Position numbers and translations under genes: made by a program
Shown: positions 6,040-7,798 of the stretch, one piece after another
Layout: each line of letters opens with the position of its first letter
How positions within the stretch are numbered: the first letter of the stretch is position 1
Notes under the pieces: model-generated
Database searches by the model: none
What the model was told of the DNA's origin: nothing
Seen by the model: the letters and a program-made list of their open reading frames with translations, nothing else
From: G963692885 sp964657395
GTDB lineage: Bacteria; Acidobacteriota; Terriglobia; Terriglobales; Acidobacteriaceae
Direction: 5' to 3'
NCBI GenBank assembly: GCA_964657395.1
Contig: CAZZUX010000143.1
Location: 1-7,798, forward strand
DNA length: 7,798 nucleotides

Positions 6040-7404
6040 CTAGAGTGCAGCAGCGAGGCCCAGGGTCAACAGTAGGGCCACGATGGAGATGATGGATTCG
6101 CAGACGGACCAGGTTTTTAGCGTGTCGAGGACGCTTAGGTGGAAGTACTCCTTGACCAGCCAGAAGCCGCCGTCGTTGACGTGAGAAAAGATGAGCGATC
6201 CGGCGCCAGCGGAGATGGCAAGTAGTTCGGGGTGCACTCCTGTGGCGTGGGCGGCGATGGGGCCGAGGATGCCGGCCGCGGTCGTCATGGCTACGGTGGA
6301 TGATCCGGTGGCCAGGCGGATCAACGCGGCCGTGAGCCAGGCTAAAAGAAGCAAAGACACGTGTGCGGCAAGGGCCATGCCCACGATGGCCTGCGAGACG
6401 CCGCTGTCCTGAAGAATGCGGCCGAAGCCGCCTCCGCCGCCAATGAGCAGCGTGATGGCGGCGGTGGGTGCGAGGCATTCGTTGGTGAATCGCAGGATGG
6501 TTTCGCGGCTCATGCCCCGCATTAATCCCAGTGTGATGAAGCTGAAGAGAGCTCCGATCAACAGTGCCATGTCGGCATTGCCGATGAGGTGGAGAGCGGC
6601 GTTCCAGCGAGTGTTGGGTGCGGCGAGCAGGTTGGCCCAGCTTCCGATGAGCATCAGTGCGACGGGCAGCAGAATGTTGGCGAGGGTGAGCGCGAAGCTG
6701 GGGAGTGGGGCGGCGTTGTCGGATAGATCGCGATCGACGAAGGTGCTTGCGATGGGATTTTCGTCCAGGGAAGACAGGGAGATGCGCGGAGCGATCCAGT
6801 ATGCGTAAAGGGGACCGGCGATGATGGCCGAGGGTATGCCGACGATGAGCGAGTAGAGCACGGTGCGGCCAATATCGGCATGGAAGAGGGTGACGGCCAT
6901 GAGCGCGGCGGGATGCGGAGGCACGAGGCCGTGCACGACGGAGATGCCGGCGACCATGGGCAGGCCGACGAGGATGAGAGACTTGCCGGTGCGGCGGCAG
7001 ATGGTGAAAACGATAGGGATGAGCAGGACGAAGGCGACTTCAAAGAAGACGGGCAGTCCGACGATGAGGCCGATGGCGACCATGGCCCAGGGGATGCGGC
7101 GTTCTCCGAAGATGCGGATGAGGGTGCGGGCGATCTGTTCGGCACCGCCGGATTCCGCCATCATTTTGCCAAGCATGGTGCCGAGCGCTACGACGATGAC
7201 GATGTGACCGAGGGTGCTGCCTACTCCCTGCTCGAAGGAGGAGACGATGGTGCGCGCGGGCATGCCGGTGGCGAGGGCGAGGCCGATGGACGAGAGCAGG
7301 AGCGACACGAAGGGATTGAGTTTGAGGACGGCGATCATCGCAACCAGGGCAAGGATCGCGACGAGGGCGGCCGAGAGGAGAAAGATGCCGTGGTGGTCGA
7401 TCAT
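6040..7404 (-). CDS. GntP-family permease (gluconate / D-amino acid type transporter)
   Basis: The 454-residue inner-membrane protein has about a dozen hydrophobic segments and the usual length of the GntP family, symporters that import gluconate, other sugar acids or D-serine. Family hallmarks include SSFEQGVGSTLGHIVIVVAL (about 55-74), GTMLGKMMAESGGAEQIA, GLPVFFEVAFVLLIPI, HGLVPPHPAALMA, IGGGGGFGRIL, ATGSSTVAMTTAAGI and SHVNDGGFWLVKEYF. The ATG at 7404 overlaps the stop of the upstream deacylase gene as ATGA and lacks a strong ribosome binding site of its own, so translation is probably coupled. The longer in-frame start at 7485 would add an arginine-rich shadow of the deacylase and is rejected. 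Gene order suggests the substrate is an N-acyl-D-amino acid or D-amino acid rather than gluconate; this is inference from context. Confidence 0.93.
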   Translation of the reverse strand: MIDHHGIFLLSAALVAILALVAMIAVLKLNPFVSLLLSSIGLALATGMPARTIVSSFEQGVGSTLGHIVIVVALGTMLGKMMAESGGAEQIARTLIRIFGERRIPWAMVAIGLIVGLPVFFEVAFVLLIPIVFTICRRTGKSLILVGLPMVAGISVVHGLVPPHPAALMAVTLFHADIGRTVLYSLIVGIPSAIIAGPLYAYWIAPRISLSSLDENPIASTFVDRDLSDNAAPLPSFALTLANILLPVALMLIGSWANLLAAPNTRWNAALHLIGNADMALLIGALFSFITLGLMRGMSRETILRFTNECLAPTAAITLLIGGGGGFGRILQDSGVSQAIVGMALAAHVSLLLLAWLTAALIRLATGSSTVAMTTAAGILGPIAAHATGVHPELLAISAGAGSLIFSHVNDGGFWLVKEYFHLSVLDTLKTWSVCESIISIVALLLTLGLAAAL

Positions 7405-7798
7405 TTTTGGTGTCGAGGCAGAAAGCGTCCGGCGCGTTCTCCGGTGAGCTGGCCTGCGTGGTACGAGAGGATGCCGTTGACCCACAAGGCGGCGATGCCG
7501 GTCGAGGGCTGGATGGGGTTGGTGTAGGTGGCGGTGTCGCGAATCGTGGCGGGATCGAAGAGAACCAGGTCCGCGTGGAAGCCGGTCCGGATGATGCCGC
7601 GTTCATGCAGGCCGAAGCGTTGGGCAGGCAGACCGGTCATTTTGTGGATGGCTGTGGCAAGCGGAAACAATTTGTAATCGCGACTGTACCGTCCAAGCAC
7701 GCGGGGGAACGTGCCCCACAGGCGCGGGTGCGGACGAGGATCGTGCGGCAGGCCATCGGAGCCGATCATCGTGGCGGGATGCTGGAGAATGCGCTGGA
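7401..7798 (-). CDS. N-acyl-D-amino-acid deacylase, C-terminal part (continues past window)
   Basis: Only the last 131 codons or so are inside the window. The visible part begins QRILQHPATMIGSDGLPHDP and continues with HPRLWGTFPRVLGRYSRDYK, KMTGLPAQRFGL, ERGIIRTGFHADLVLFDP and IQPSTGIAALWVNG. These are characteristic of D-aminoacylases of the amidohydrolase superfamily (EC 3.5.1.81 type), zinc enzymes that remove the acyl group from N-acyl-D-amino acids. The aspartate in MIGSDG corresponds to the conserved catalytic or metal-site Asp, and the ADLVLFDP stretch belongs to the small beta-domain that closes the fold. The TGA stop at 7401-7403 overlaps the ATG of the GntP-family permease by four bases, so the two form an operon. 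The zinc ligands in the N-terminal part cannot be checked here. Confidence 0.93.
   Translation of the reverse strand, partial: QRILQHPATMIGSDGLPHDPRPHPRLWGTFPRVLGRYSRDYKLFPLATAIHKMTGLPAQRFGLHERGIIRTGFHADLVLFDPATIRDTATYTNPIQPSTGIAALWVNGILSYHAGQLTGERAGRFLPRHQK

Noticed and set aside
6880..7527. Plus-strand frame very rich in Asp, Glu and Gly
   Set aside because: It is the antisense shadow of the GntP permease; no ribosome binding site or domain features support it.

Overview
The window looks like chromosomal DNA of an Acidobacteriota-type soil bacterium, probably class Terriglobia. This is an inference from the moderately high GC content, the M28 peptidase lipoprotein, the conserved secreted hypothetical protein and the overall protein style; no rRNA or marker gene is present to prove it. 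The sequence is draft quality: one run of exactly 100 N (1409-1508) interrupts a gene.

Left part (1-671): a minus-strand remnant of an outer-membrane beta-barrel-like protein runs off the left edge. It is readable only by changing frame at about 93-99 and 370-373, and its N-terminal part is missing before about 520. Next come a plus-strand M28 zinc-peptidase lipoprotein (672-2306, containing the N gap) and a plus-strand secreted protein of unknown function (2491-3078). That gene converges, with a 2-base gap, on a small minus-strand single-pass membrane protein (GTG start at 3497).

Middle part (3498-5093): a 278-base divergent promoter region leads to an OsmC-family peroxiredoxin (3776-4204). 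A perfect 13-bp terminator hairpin separates it from a converging 83-residue minus-strand protein with an HDMNN motif resembling a histidine-kinase phosphoacceptor helix, but with no kinase domain. Then come tRNA-Leu(CAG) on the plus strand, a UUCG-loop hairpin behind it, and about 190 bases with no supportable gene.

Right part (5094-7798): three minus-strand genes. Transcription runs from the window's right edge through the C-terminal end of an N-acyl-D-amino-acid deacylase, then a GntP-family permease joined to it by an ATGA overlap, then, after 52 bases, a GIY-YIG nuclease with a C-terminal DUF4357-like domain. The first two form a plausible uptake-and-deacylation unit for N-acyl-D-amino acids. 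The nuclease has its own strong ribosome binding site and may only be a neighbour.

I found no CRISPR array, insertion sequence, integrase or rRNA, and nothing here convincingly amounts to a new multi-gene system. The items most worth a second look are the orphan HDMNN mini-protein, the GIY-YIG/DUF4357 protein, and the frameshifted, 5'-truncated barrel gene.
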